Below are positions 51,007-59,387 of a DNA stretch of 64,000 nucleotides, in pieces. The translations under genes and the position numbers were made by a program. This DNA is from Streptomyces sp. NBC_00286 (lineage in GTDB: Bacteria > Actinomycetota > Actinomycetes > Streptomycetales > Streptomycetaceae): positions 9,121,501 to 9,185,500 of the forward strand of contig NZ_CP108054.1 in NCBI RefSeq assembly GCF_036173125.1, read 5' to 3'. The number at the start of each line of letters is the position of its first letter. Positions within the stretch are counted from its first letter, which is position 1. The notes beneath the pieces are model-generated. The model saw only the letters and a program-made list of their open reading frames with translations, was not told where the DNA came from and searched no databases.

Positions 51007-51648
51007 TCAGCGCTTAGCCGGGTGCACCGCCCGCCCCATCCGCCTCCCAAGCAGCAGGTAACCGGCCGTCGCCCCGGTGACGTTGAGCAGTACGTCGTCG
51101 ATGTCGAAGGCGCGACCGGTGACCAGCGCCCCCTGCACCAGCTCGACGAGCATCATCACCACCGCGGTCAGCGCGATGACCCGCAGGATTCCGTGCGCCC
51201 CGGGGAGTACCACGGGCAGCAGGATCCCGAAGGGGACGCCGAGGAGAATGTTGCCGCCGATCTGCTTGGCCGCGTCGCGGAGTTCGGGCTGGTCCAGGTA
51301 GGCCCGCAGGGAGCGGCCCGGGCGCAGGTTGGTGTGCGTCAGCGCCTCGGACGCGGGCGACGGCTGGAGCGTGATCTGGGCCAGCGCCGCGGCGAACGCC
51401 ACCATGGCGGCGACGGCGACCAGCAGCACCAGCAGGCGTACGAAAAGGGGCAGGGGACGTCGGCCGCTCGCTGCGGGCGCCGGCTTACGGCCCGACTTCG
51501 CCGTACGGGGCGTACGGGAGCGGGATTTCGCGGTACTTGAGCGAGCCTTCGAGGCGCTTGAGCGGGACTTCGGGGTGTCTGAACCTGATTTCCGGGTGCT
51601 TGAGCCTGATTTCGGGGTGCTCGAACGTGACTTCGGGGCACGGGCCAT
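51007..51648 (-). CDS. VanZ-family membrane protein with repetitive basic N-terminus
   Basis: A 213-aa protein. The C-terminal 150 residues are VanZ-like with four membrane helices (LFVRLLVLLVAVAAMVAFAA, IGGNILLGVPFGILLPVVLP, ILRVIALTAVVMMLVELVQG, DIDDVLLNVTGATAGYLLL). The N-terminal 55 residues consist of about seven near-identical 7-residue units (TPKSGSS, TRKSGSD, TPKSRSS, ASKARSS, TAKSRSR) coded by a 21-bp tandem repeat, very basic and Ser-rich. VanZ gives low-level teicoplanin tolerance in enterococci; in Streptomyces the family is widespread and its role unclear. The tail probably stays in the cytoplasm. Confidence 0.85.
   Translation of the reverse strand: MARAPKSRSSTPKSGSSTRKSGSDTPKSRSSASKARSSTAKSRSRTPRTAKSGRKPAPAASGRRPLPLFVRLLVLLVAVAAMVAFAAALAQITLQPSPASEALTHTNLRPGRSLRAYLDQPELRDAAKQIGGNILLGVPFGILLPVVLPGAHGILRVIALTAVVMMLVELVQGALVTGRAFDIDDVLLNVTGATAGYLLLGRRMGRAVHPAKR
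51512..51645. repeat. 21-bp minisatellite inside the VanZ gene
   Basis: On the plus strand about six imperfect 21-bp units, such as CTTGAGCCTGATTTCGGGGTG, repeat in phase with the codons and code for 7-residue basic repeats. Copy number probably varies between strains because of slippage. Confidence 0.7.
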
Positions 51649-51878
51649 GCAACCCTCCAGCGTTCAACTGACGCTTCAACCAAGACAGTTACCCCCGAAA
51701 CGGTCGACGATGCCGACGACCGCCCCCGAACCGGTCACATCGAGATTTCCTTCGCACTACAGGGGCACTCCGGCCACCAACACGTCGCGCGCCGTCACCG
51801 GGCGGCACTCCGACGGTGTTTGGATGACGTGTCAGATATGTCGGTTGAAAAGGGATCAGCGGTTCGGAGGTGGTGCGC

Positions 51879-52064
51879 ATGACGCGACGTACGACTCTCA
51901 TCCGCGCCCTGTCCGAAGTCCTCGCCTGGTGGGCCGACCTGACCGTGCTCTGGCTCGTGTTCATCACCACCGTGGACACCCTGGAGTTGGTGGTGGGGGC
52001 GGGCGCCGCCCTCGTCGGCGCCGTCGCCGCGCGAGCCGCGCGCCGGGCGGTGGACGCCGGATGA
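51879..52064 (+). CDS. MrpE/MnhE-like small membrane protein
   Basis: A 61-aa protein with one or two hydrophobic helices: RALSEVLAWWADLTVLWLVF, then TLELVVGAGAALVGAVAARA and a basic tail. The pattern of a tryptophan-containing helix followed by xxLxLVxGAxxAL resembles a shortened subunit E of the Mrp Na+/H+ antiporter. GGAGG at 51867-51871 favours the ATG at 51879. Its stop overlaps the next small gene (ATGA), making a two-gene unit. No large Mrp subunits are near. Confidence 0.55.
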   Translation: MTRRTTLIRALSEVLAWWADLTVLWLVFITTVDTLELVVGAGAALVGAVAARAARRAVDAG

Positions 52065-52246
52065 ACGGCTGGACCGTCACGGCGACGGCCGCGCTCGCCG
52101 GGGGCGGCGCGGCGGTGGTGTGGGGCGTGGCCACGGGCCCGCTGCGGCGCCGGGTCGTCGCGCAGAACCTGTCCACGACGCTGTTCTGCCCCGCCCTGCT
52201 GCTGCTCGCCCGGTACGGGTCGAAGAGTGGGACTCACGTCCCGTAG
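52061..52246 (+). CDS. MrpF/MnhF-like small membrane protein
   Basis: A 61-aa protein with two hydrophobic helices: TATAALAGGGAAVVWGVATG and LSTTLFCPALLLLARYG, joined by GPLRRRVVAQN. The GPxxxxRVVAxxxxTT segment resembles the conserved loop of Mrp antiporter subunit F. The ATG overlaps the stop of the preceding E-like gene. The last 13 bp overlap the convergent DUF4230 gene. Without the other subunits a transport role is uncertain. Confidence 0.5.
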   Translation: MNGWTVTATAALAGGGAAVVWGVATGPLRRRVVAQNLSTTLFCPALLLLARYGSKSGTHVP

Positions 52247-52884
52247 GTCACGTTCACCTCCTTGAAGCCCAGGGAGCCCAGCAGCCCCTTGAGCATGCCG
52301 GTGGTGTTCTCCTCGGCGCGGGCGGTGAGCTTGCTGTCCTTCGCCGCGTCACCGATGTGCCGGGCGGCGAGCCGCTGCACGGCGCGTTCGTCGTTGGGGT
52401 TGTCCGAGAAGATGTCACCGAGCCGGTCGAGCAGACCGCGCTGCTTGGACACGGCGTACGACTGGTCGGGGTCGAGGGCGGGCTTGCCCAGCGCGGCGGG
52501 CGGGAGTTTGAGCGTGGCGGACGTGCGGTCCTCGTTGACCGTCACGTCGTTCTCGCCGACCTTTCCGAGGTCCACGTAGGCGTCCACGGTGCCGGCGCCC
52601 ACGTACAGGGTGCGGGTGCCGCGGAGCGCGTCGGGCAGGAAACGGGCGTCCTTCTCCAGATCCACCACCACCTGGAAGTTGCCGGAGGCGGCGTCGTAAC
52701 GGCTGATGTCCTGGATCGACTTGAGGAGCGTGGGCCCCGAACGGTCGTGGGTGTCCTCGCGGAACACATCGCCCAGACCGGGCAGCACACTCAGCCGTAG
52801 CCCGGCGAAGAGCACCACCAGTACCAGGAGCACCGCACTCAGGAGCTTCGCCCATCCGGGCAGGCGCTTCAGGGACGTCGTCAT
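52234..52884 (-). CDS. DUF4230 membrane-anchored protein
   Basis: A 216-aa protein with one N-terminal membrane helix (LLSAVLLVLVVLFAGLRLSV) and an extracytoplasmic DUF4230 domain (TLLKSIQDISRYDAASGNFQ, TLYVGAGTVDAYVDLGKV, TVNEDRTSATLKLPPAALG). The function of the domain is unknown. The start at 52884 follows GGAGG at the right spacing. Its 3' end overlaps the MrpF-like gene by 13 bp. Confidence 0.85.
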   Translation of the reverse strand: MTTSLKRLPGWAKLLSAVLLVLVVLFAGLRLSVLPGLGDVFREDTHDRSGPTLLKSIQDISRYDAASGNFQVVVDLEKDARFLPDALRGTRTLYVGAGTVDAYVDLGKVGENDVTVNEDRTSATLKLPPAALGKPALDPDQSYAVSKQRGLLDRLGDIFSDNPNDERAVQRLAARHIGDAAKDSKLTARAEENTTGMLKGLLGSLGFKEVNVTYGT

Positions 52885-53312
52885 GTCGAACGACCTCCTT
52901 CCCGCTAGTTGAATACCCATCAAGTCCCTTGCCGGACCGCTTTCTTGGCCGAATGCGACGGATGACGGGGGCGCATTGAGGGCGCACGCGCTCCGCTGGG
53001 TAGGGGCAGTTTCGAAGCTGCGGGTTCGTTGTGGCTGGTCGCGCCCCGCGGCGGAGCCGCAAATGTCACAGCCCCGCGCCCCTAGAGCCCCGCGCCCCTA
53101 GAGCCCCGCGCCCCTAGAGGCCTGCGGCCTCTCAGGGTGCGATCCGCTACCGCGCCGCCCGCTCACCGCCGCCTTGAGCCCGGAAACAAGCACCTGGCGA
53201 GAGGGGACCACCCGCGTATTCTGAAGAAAAGGCCGCATACCGCTGAAAGAACGCGGCTACAGGACCAAGCCAAGCGCGCTCGGCGTCACCCAGGTGATCA
53301 GGAGGGCCTGCA
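52885..53312. repeat. 428-bp gap with dispersed repeat (copy 4) and 16-bp tandem repeats
   Basis: No gene is supported here. From 52988 to 53136 lies a plus-orientation copy of the dispersed element (GCGCTCCGCTGGGTAGGGGC, then TTCGAAGCTGCGGGTTCGTT, GGCTGGTCGCGCC, GGCGGAGCCGC). Its end carries three exact tandem 16-bp units (GCCCCGCGCCCCTAGA at 53071, 53087 and 53103) and the small palindrome AGGCCTGCGGCCT at about 53117-53129. The tuf promoter must lie in the following 175 bp; I cannot place it securely. The tuf ribosome site is AGGAGGG at 53300-53306. Confidence 0.7.
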
Positions 53313-54506
<1,194 letters not shown>

Positions 54507-54563
54507 CCCTCGGGACTTCCGGGGCGCACCTCCGGGGCAGGTCATAAGCAAGTCGATGGCATG

Positions 54564-54944
54564 TCATACGGAGCCGGAGGTGGCCTCGGGATGCCCCAGG
54601 GCCTCGTCCAGGGTCGACAGCGCGGGCAAGTACGCATCGAGCCCGGTCACTTGGAGGATGCGCAGGGTCAGCGGGTGGGTGCAGACCAGTTGCAGCCGCC
54701 CGCCGCGGTCGAGGACCCGGAGGCGGGCCCGGTGGAGTAAGCGCAGTCCCGAGCAGTCGAAGAACTCGATGTGCCGCAGATCGAGCACGACCTGTGCGCC
54801 GGGATGTGCCGTCGCCGCGTCCAGGAACGGCACGATGTCCAGCGCCGCGACGATGTCGATCTCGCCGTGGAACTCGAGCACGGTGTATCCGCGGTTCCGG
54901 TGGACGTGCAGATGCGGGGTGAGGGTCTCAGTCCCGTTGCGCAC
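54564..54944 (-). CDS. STAS-domain anti-sigma factor antagonist
   Basis: A 126-aa SpoIIAA-like protein. The phospho-acceptor serine is in the motif FFDCSGLRLLHRA, after GEIDIVAALDIVPFLDAAT and QVVLDLRHIEFF. It would bind an anti-sigma kinase when unphosphorylated and be switched by a SpoIIE-type phosphatase such as that at 17389; no specific partner can be named. The 180 bp upstream contain GACATATGTC (about 55034) but no gene. Confidence 0.88.
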   Translation of the reverse strand: MRNGTETLTPHLHVHRNRGYTVLEFHGEIDIVAALDIVPFLDAATAHPGAQVVLDLRHIEFFDCSGLRLLHRARLRVLDRGGRLQLVCTHPLTLRILQVTGLDAYLPALSTLDEALGHPEATSGSV

Positions 54945-55124
54945 GCCGACATCACCTCACCGTTCCCCGCCCGGAAAACTCTGGAGCAGCCTGCGATCCA
55001 ACCCCGATGGGGTGAATTCCAGCATGTTCGATTGACATATGTCTTGGGTTTGCCGGGTTCTGCGCCCAGTGGTTATGGGCTCACTTCCGTACAACGCAAC
55101 CGTGCCGTCCGTACGGCCGTGCCG

Positions 55125-55565
55125 CTACGACAGCGCCTGCCACGTCTTCGACAGTGTCAACCGGAACTGTTCCGTCTGGTGCGCGGTGAGATCGCGGACC
55201 ATGCGCTCCTCGAGTTCCCGTACGGGCTCGGCGTGCCGATCGAGCAGATCGCGGCCAGACTCGGTGAGAAGGATGAGGAGTTCCCGGCGGTTGCGGGGGT
55301 TGCGCTCGCGGCGTACCAGGCCGCGGTTCTCCAGGGCCCGGACTACATCGGCCACGGACTGCGCGGTGACGAACGAGTCGCGCGCGAGCTGGGCCGCGGA
55401 CAGACCGTCGTGCCGCTCCAGGACGGTGAGCGAGGTGTACTGCAACGCCGTGATCCCCGAGGGGCGCAGCAGCTCGTCCAAATGGGAGCGCACCACGAGT
55501 TCCACCTGCTTGATCATGTAGAGAAGCGACGGGGGTGCCTTGGTGGATGCCTTGGTGCCGACCAT
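55125..55565 (-). CDS. MarR-family regulator
   Basis: A 146-aa winged-helix repressor. The DNA-binding region is ITALQYTSLTVLERHDGLSA with the recognition helix SFVTAQSVADVVRALENRGL and the wing RRERNPRNRRELLILLTESG. It diverges from the aldehyde dehydrogenase gene at 55670, and the 104-bp gap holds two palindromes that fit its operator. It probably represses the dehydrogenase pair until an aldehyde, alcohol or phenolic ligand binds. Confidence 0.9.
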   Translation of the reverse strand: MVGTKASTKAPPSLLYMIKQVELVVRSHLDELLRPSGITALQYTSLTVLERHDGLSAAQLARDSFVTAQSVADVVRALENRGLVRRERNPRNRRELLILLTESGRDLLDRHAEPVRELEERMVRDLTAHQTEQFRLTLSKTWQALS

Positions 55566-55585
55566 AAGGGTCAGCCTAGGGCATT

Positions 55586-55600
55586 GACAGGAAACCTGTC
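55586..55600. promoter_or_regulatory. MarR operator 1
   Basis: GACAGGAAACCTGTC is a perfect 6-bp inverted repeat around AAA, 20 bp from the marR start. It overlaps TTGACA at 55584-55589, a possible -35 box for the rightward genes. It shares the core ACAGGAA and its complement CCTGT with operator 2. Confidence 0.75.
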
Positions 55601-55618
55601 TGTAATGAGACTTCGGAC

Positions 55619-55635
55619 CAACAGGAATCCTGTTG
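55619..55635. promoter_or_regulatory. MarR operator 2
   Basis: CAACAGGAATCCTGTTG is a perfect 17-bp palindrome, centred 34 bp from operator 1 and 34 bp before the dehydrogenase start. Two like sites in a divergent promoter next to a marR gene are strong positional evidence for autoregulation plus control of 55670-58276. Confidence 0.78.
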
Positions 55636-55669
55636 ATTGAATCTTGGCGAACAAGGCTGGGGAGTGGCC

Positions 55670-57124
55670 ATGACCACCTTCGAGAGCGAGCCCGGGCAGC
55701 TGTTCATCGGCGGCCAGTGGCGGGAGGCGTCCGGCGGGGCGCGTACGGATGTGATCGACCCGTCCACGGGCCGGGTGGTCACGACGGTGGCGGAGGCCGA
55801 TGCCTCCGACGTCGACGCGGCGGTACGGGCGGCACGCGACGCCTTCGACAACAGCGGCTGGGCCACGCTGAGCGGCCGAGAGCGCGGCCGCGTGCTGCAC
55901 CGGGTCGCCGAGCTGATCCGGGAGAACGCGGACGAGCTCGCGCGTCTGGAGAGCCTGGACGTAGGAAAGCCGATCACACTGACCCACGCCGTCGACATCA
56001 CGAACGCGGCCAATGACTACGAGTACTACGCCTCCCTCGCCTGGACTCTGGACGGCGCGACCCGTGACACTCCGCTCAACGCGCACGCCTACACCCGGCG
56101 CGGTCCGCTCGGGGTGGTCGCCGCGATCACGCCCTTCAACTTCCCGCTGATTCTTGCCGGTTCGAAGATCGCCCCGGCGCTCGCGGCCGGCAACACGGTG
56201 GTACACAAGCCCGCCGACGAGACCCCGCTCAGCGCTCTCTACATGGCCGGACTGCTCAAGAAGGCAGGCGTCCCGGACGGCGTCTACAACGTCGTCACCG
56301 GCAGCGGACCGGTCGCCGGTGAGGCGCTGCTGCGCAACCCCGGCATCGACAAGGTGGCCTTCACCGGCTCCACCGCGGTCGGCCGGCACGCGGCGAGCGT
56401 CGCCGGTGAGGCCCTCAAGCCGGTCACGATGGAGCTCGGCGGCAACGCGGCCCACATCGTCTTCGAGGACGCCGACCTCGAGAAGGCCATCGGCGCCGTC
56501 ATCAAGGGCTTCGTCTTCAACACGGGTCAGTTCTGCATGGGCGGCCCCCGCCTGCTGGTCGCCCGCCCGCTCTACGACACCGTGGTCGGCATCCTCGCCG
56601 ACGCCGTGCCCGGCGTGCCCATCGGCGACCCCCGGCAGCCCGAGACCGTCATCGGCCCGATGGCGGGCGAGAAGCACCTGAAGAAGGTCGAGGAGTACGT
56701 CGAACTGGCCCGCAAGGAGGGCGCCCGCATCGTCTGCGGCGGTGAGCGCCTCGACCTGAACGGCGGCTTCTACTACAAGCCCACGGTCATCGCCGACCTC
56801 GCCAACGACTCCCGTGTCGTCCAGGAGGAGATCTTCGGCCCGGTCCTCACCGTGCAGCCCTTCGACTCCGAGGACGAGGCCGTCGCGATGGCCAACTCCA
56901 CGCCGTACGGACTTGCTTCGGGCCTCCAGACCACCAACCTCGCCCGCGCACACCGGGTCGCCGACCGCATCGAGGCCGGCATCGTCTGGGTCAACGAGTG
57001 GGCGATGCTCGACCCCAACGTCCCCTTCGGCGGGGTCAAGGCATCCGGCTTCGGCCGCGAGTACGGGCCCGAGGCGCTCGCCGCGTACACCAAGGTCAAG
57101 TCCGTCGTGATCTCGCTCGACTGA
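55670..57124 (+). CDS. NAD-dependent aldehyde dehydrogenase
   Basis: A 484-aa aldehyde dehydrogenase. The general-base Glu is in VTMELGGNAAHIVF and the nucleophilic Cys in FNTGQFCMGGPRLL; the NAD site includes FTGSTAVGRH and the N-terminal region ITPFNFPLILAG. It resembles aromatic or betaine/aminobutyraldehyde types. It oxidises the aldehyde formed by the alcohol dehydrogenase that follows 45 bp downstream. The ATG at 55670 follows GGGGAG. MarR-controlled. Confidence 0.9.
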   Translation: MTTFESEPGQLFIGGQWREASGGARTDVIDPSTGRVVTTVAEADASDVDAAVRAARDAFDNSGWATLSGRERGRVLHRVAELIRENADELARLESLDVGKPITLTHAVDITNAANDYEYYASLAWTLDGATRDTPLNAHAYTRRGPLGVVAAITPFNFPLILAGSKIAPALAAGNTVVHKPADETPLSALYMAGLLKKAGVPDGVYNVVTGSGPVAGEALLRNPGIDKVAFTGSTAVGRHAASVAGEALKPVTMELGGNAAHIVFEDADLEKAIGAVIKGFVFNTGQFCMGGPRLLVARPLYDTVVGILADAVPGVPIGDPRQPETVIGPMAGEKHLKKVEEYVELARKEGARIVCGGERLDLNGGFYYKPTVIADLANDSRVVQEEIFGPVLTVQPFDSEDEAVAMANSTPYGLASGLQTTNLARAHRVADRIEAGIVWVNEWAMLDPNVPFGGVKASGFGREYGPEALAAYTKVKSVVISLD

Positions 57125-57169
57125 GCGCTCCCGCTTCTCGTCTCTCGTAACTCTCGTAAGGAGTTGAGT

Positions 57170-58276
57170 ATGTCTACTACTCGTGCAGCTGTGGTCGAGT
57201 CCGGGGGCGCACCGTTCACGCTGTCCACCGTCGAGCTCGACGAACCGCGCCCCAACGAGGCGCTTGTCCGGATGGTCGCCGCCGGGCTGTGCCACACCGA
57301 CCTCGGTGTGGCGGGCGGCGGTCTGCCGTTCCCGCTGCCCGGAGTTCTCGGGCACGAGGGCGCGGGCGTCGTTGAGGCCGTTGGCTCCGCCGTCACCGGC
57401 ATCGAGCCCGGTGACCACGTCCTGATGTCCTTCACGTCCTGCGGCGGCTGCAAGAACTGTCGCGACGGCCACCCGGCCTACTGCGCCACCTGGCTGCCGC
57501 TGAACCTGATCGGCGGGCGCCGGCCCGACGGCACCAGCCCCATCAGCCGCGACGGCGAACCCCTCGGCGGCCACTTCTTCGGCCAGTCCTCGTTCGCCGA
57601 GCGGGCGTTGGTGGACCAGCGGAGCCTCGTCAAGGTCGACCGGGACGTACCGCTGGAGACCATCGCACCACTCGGCTGCGGCGTGCAGACCGGGGTGGGC
57701 GCCGTGTGGAACGTCCTCGCGCCCCGGACCGGGGACACGCTGGTGATCCTCGGGGCCGGCGCGGTCGGTCTGTCCGCGGTGATGGCCGCCGCCATGACGC
57801 CCGCGACCACGGTGATCGCCGTCGACCTGGTGGCCGAACGGCTGGAGCTGGCCCGCGAGTTGGGTGCCACTCACACCGTGAACGCCGGTGACGGGGACAT
57901 CCTGGAGGCGATCCAGGTGATCACGGACGGCGCCGGGGCCGACGGCGTCGTGGAGACCACCGGCAGCGTCGCCGTCCTGCGCAAGGGCGTGGACGCGCTC
58001 GCCGCGCGCGGCACGGCGGTCATCGTCGGCGCCCCGCCGTTCGGCTCGGAGGTCGCGCTGGACGTCAACGGAATGCTCGGCGGCAAGCGCGTGGTGGGCC
58101 TGACCCTCGGCGACCACGAGACGCAGACCGCGATACCCGCCCTGGTGAAGCTGGTTCGCGAGGGCCGACTGCCGCTGGACCGGCTGATCAGCAAGTACGC
58201 CTTCGAGGATATCGGCCAGGCCGTACAGGACATGGGTGCGGGCAAGGCGATCAAGCCGGTGATGACCTTCGCGTGA
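57170..58276 (+). CDS. Zinc-dependent alcohol dehydrogenase (aryl-alcohol type)
   Basis: A 368-aa medium-chain dehydrogenase. Catalytic zinc ligands are in GLCHTDLG and GHEGAGVVEAVG, the structural zinc in SCGGCKNCRDGHPAYC, and the NAD fold in LVILGAGAVGLSAVMAAAM. The sequence is of the class III/benzyl-alcohol dehydrogenase kind. Together with the aldehyde dehydrogenase upstream it would turn an alcohol into the acid. The start at 57170 has AAGGAG at 57158-57163. It ends at a long bidirectional terminator. Confidence 0.9.
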   Translation: MSTTRAAVVESGGAPFTLSTVELDEPRPNEALVRMVAAGLCHTDLGVAGGGLPFPLPGVLGHEGAGVVEAVGSAVTGIEPGDHVLMSFTSCGGCKNCRDGHPAYCATWLPLNLIGGRRPDGTSPISRDGEPLGGHFFGQSSFAERALVDQRSLVKVDRDVPLETIAPLGCGVQTGVGAVWNVLAPRTGDTLVILGAGAVGLSAVMAAAMTPATTVIAVDLVAERLELARELGATHTVNAGDGDILEAIQVITDGAGADGVVETTGSVAVLRKGVDALAARGTAVIVGAPPFGSEVALDVNGMLGGKRVVGLTLGDHETQTAIPALVKLVREGRLPLDRLISKYAFEDIGQAVQDMGAGKAIKPVMTFA

Positions 58277-58323
58277 TGCCTGATGTGTGACGCGTGATGT
58301 GTGACGCGTGATGCGTGATGGGT
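58273..58323. repeat. 7-bp tandem repeats at the alcohol dehydrogenase end
   Basis: About seven units of GTGAYGY (GTGATGC, GTGACGC, GTGATGT, GTGACGC, GTGATGC, GTGATGG) start at the stop codon and run to the terminator. This looks like replication-slippage DNA with no evident function. Confidence 0.7.
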
Positions 58324-58327
58324 GTCG

Positions 58328-58360
58328 AGGCGCCCCAACTTCCCGGGAGTTGGGGCGCCT
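58328..58360. terminator. Bidirectional hairpin terminator
   Basis: The arms AGGCGCCCCAACT (58328-58340) and AGTTGGGGCGCCT (58348-58360) are exact complements of 13 bp around TCCCGGG. It sits between the convergent alcohol dehydrogenase stop (58276) and the TetR stop (58369), a position that suits both. Confidence 0.88.
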
Positions 58361-58368
58361 CTGCCTGG

Positions 58369-58926
58369 CTACTGGCTGAGGTTGAGGGTGACGAGCAGGC
58401 GCCACACCCGGTGGGCGATCTCCTCCGGGGTGGCCTCGATGAGTCCGTGCAGCCAGTCGGCGAGGACGCCGGCGAAGGTCGCGGCCACGGCGGAGGCGAT
58501 GAGCGGCGCCTCGGGGGCGCCGACGAGTTCGCGCTCGGCCTGGCTGCGGGCGCGCAGGTCCTGATGCAGTACGCGGCCCAGCGGGCCTCCGCCGCCCGGG
58601 CTCAACAGGGCGCGGTAGAGCGGGGCATGAGGGGGCAGCTCCTCGAAGAACGCCAGCAGCGCGGGCGGCGCGGTCCTCGGATCGGGCCGCCCGCGCCAGG
58701 CATGCAGGGCGTCCACGGCCTCGCGTACGACATCGGCGCAGGCGTCGACGGCCAGGTCCTCCAGGTCGGCGTAGTGCAGATAGAACGTGGCCCGCCCGAC
58801 TCCAGCCCCCCGCACCAGCGCCGCAACGCTGACCTCCGACAGCGGGCGCCGCGCACACTCGTCGAGCAGCGTGCGACGCAGCTTGGCCCGGGTGCGTTCG
58901 GCCCGGGGGTCGGCGGCGGGGGTCAC
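58369..58926 (-). CDS. TetR-family regulator
   Basis: A 185-aa TetR repressor. The HTH is RTLLDECARRPLSEVSVAAL then VRGAGVGRATFYLHYADLED, at about residues 15-55; the C-terminal ligand domain is less conserved. The GTG at 58926 overlaps the stop of the DUF1304 gene (GTGA, 58923-58926), so the two are coupled. Paired palindromes at 59327-59361 upstream of the operon are the likely operator. Confidence 0.88.
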   Translation of the reverse strand: MTPAADPRAERTRAKLRRTLLDECARRPLSEVSVAALVRGAGVGRATFYLHYADLEDLAVDACADVVREAVDALHAWRGRPDPRTAPPALLAFFEELPPHAPLYRALLSPGGGGPLGRVLHQDLRARSQAERELVGAPEAPLIASAVAATFAGVLADWLHGLIEATPEEIAHRVWRLLVTLNLSQ

Positions 58927-59285
58927 TGGGCGACGAGGACGGCGACCAGGGCGAGCGTGCCCGGCAGCGCCTGAGCGAACAGAATGCGCCGGTTCGCGGT
59001 CACGGCCCCATAGACCCCCGCGACGATGACGCACACCAGGAAGAAGACCTGCGCACGAAACCCGGTTGGATCCCCGGCAACCAGCCCCCACACAAGCCCC
59101 GCGGCGAGAAACCCGTTGTAGAGCCCCTGGTTGGCGGCCATCGGCGCGGTGGCCCGCGCCATCTCCGGATCGAACCCGTGCAGCCCCCGCCCTGGCTTCT
59201 TCTCCCACAGAAACATCTCAAGAACCAAGATGTAGGCGTGCAGGGCAGCCACGAGCCCGACCAGTGTGCTTGCGAGCGCTTGCAT
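58923..59285 (-). CDS. DUF1304 membrane protein
   Basis: A 120-aa protein with four membrane helices of the DUF1304 family (STLVGLVAALHAYILVLEMF, GLYNGFLAAGLVWGLVAG, VFFLVCVIVAGVYGAVTANR, LPGTLALVAVLVAQ), and the conserved NQGLYNGFLA. Function unknown; family genes often sit with TetR or MarR regulators, as here. The ATG at 59285 follows AGGAG. Confidence 0.9.
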   Translation of the reverse strand: MQALASTLVGLVAALHAYILVLEMFLWEKKPGRGLHGFDPEMARATAPMAANQGLYNGFLAAGLVWGLVAGDPTGFRAQVFFLVCVIVAGVYGAVTANRRILFAQALPGTLALVAVLVAQ

Positions 59286-59326
59286 GAGGGGGCTCCTCTG
59301 AGGGGTGGTGCTGCCCTGGGATTTCC

Positions 59327-59361
59327 TGGACAGATGTCCACCATACATGGACAGCTGACCA
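59327..59361. promoter_or_regulatory. Tandem TetR operators upstream of DUF1304-tetR
   Basis: TGGACAGATGTCCA (59327-59340) is a perfect palindrome. TGGACAGCTGACCA (59348-59361) repeats it with one mismatch, exactly 21 bp (two helical turns) apart. The pair lies 42-76 bp upstream of the DUF1304 start, as expected for an operator bound by two TetR dimers. Confidence 0.8.
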
Positions 59362-59387
59362 GGAATTACCTCGGCTCCTTGTGAGCG

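Noticed and set aside
53071..53118. Three identical 16-bp repeats as a CRISPR array
   Set aside because: The repeats are directly adjacent with no spacers and no cas genes; this is a tandem repeat within a dispersed element.
55034..55043. Palindrome GACATATGTC as a promoter operator
   Set aside because: It lies in the 180-bp gap between the STAS gene and the end of marR; it is short and unpaired, so evidence for function is too weak to list separately.
55571..58858. A minus-strand open frame of nearly 1100 codons
   Set aside because: Antisense to the aldehyde and alcohol dehydrogenase genes; composition and lack of motifs mark it as a shadow frame.
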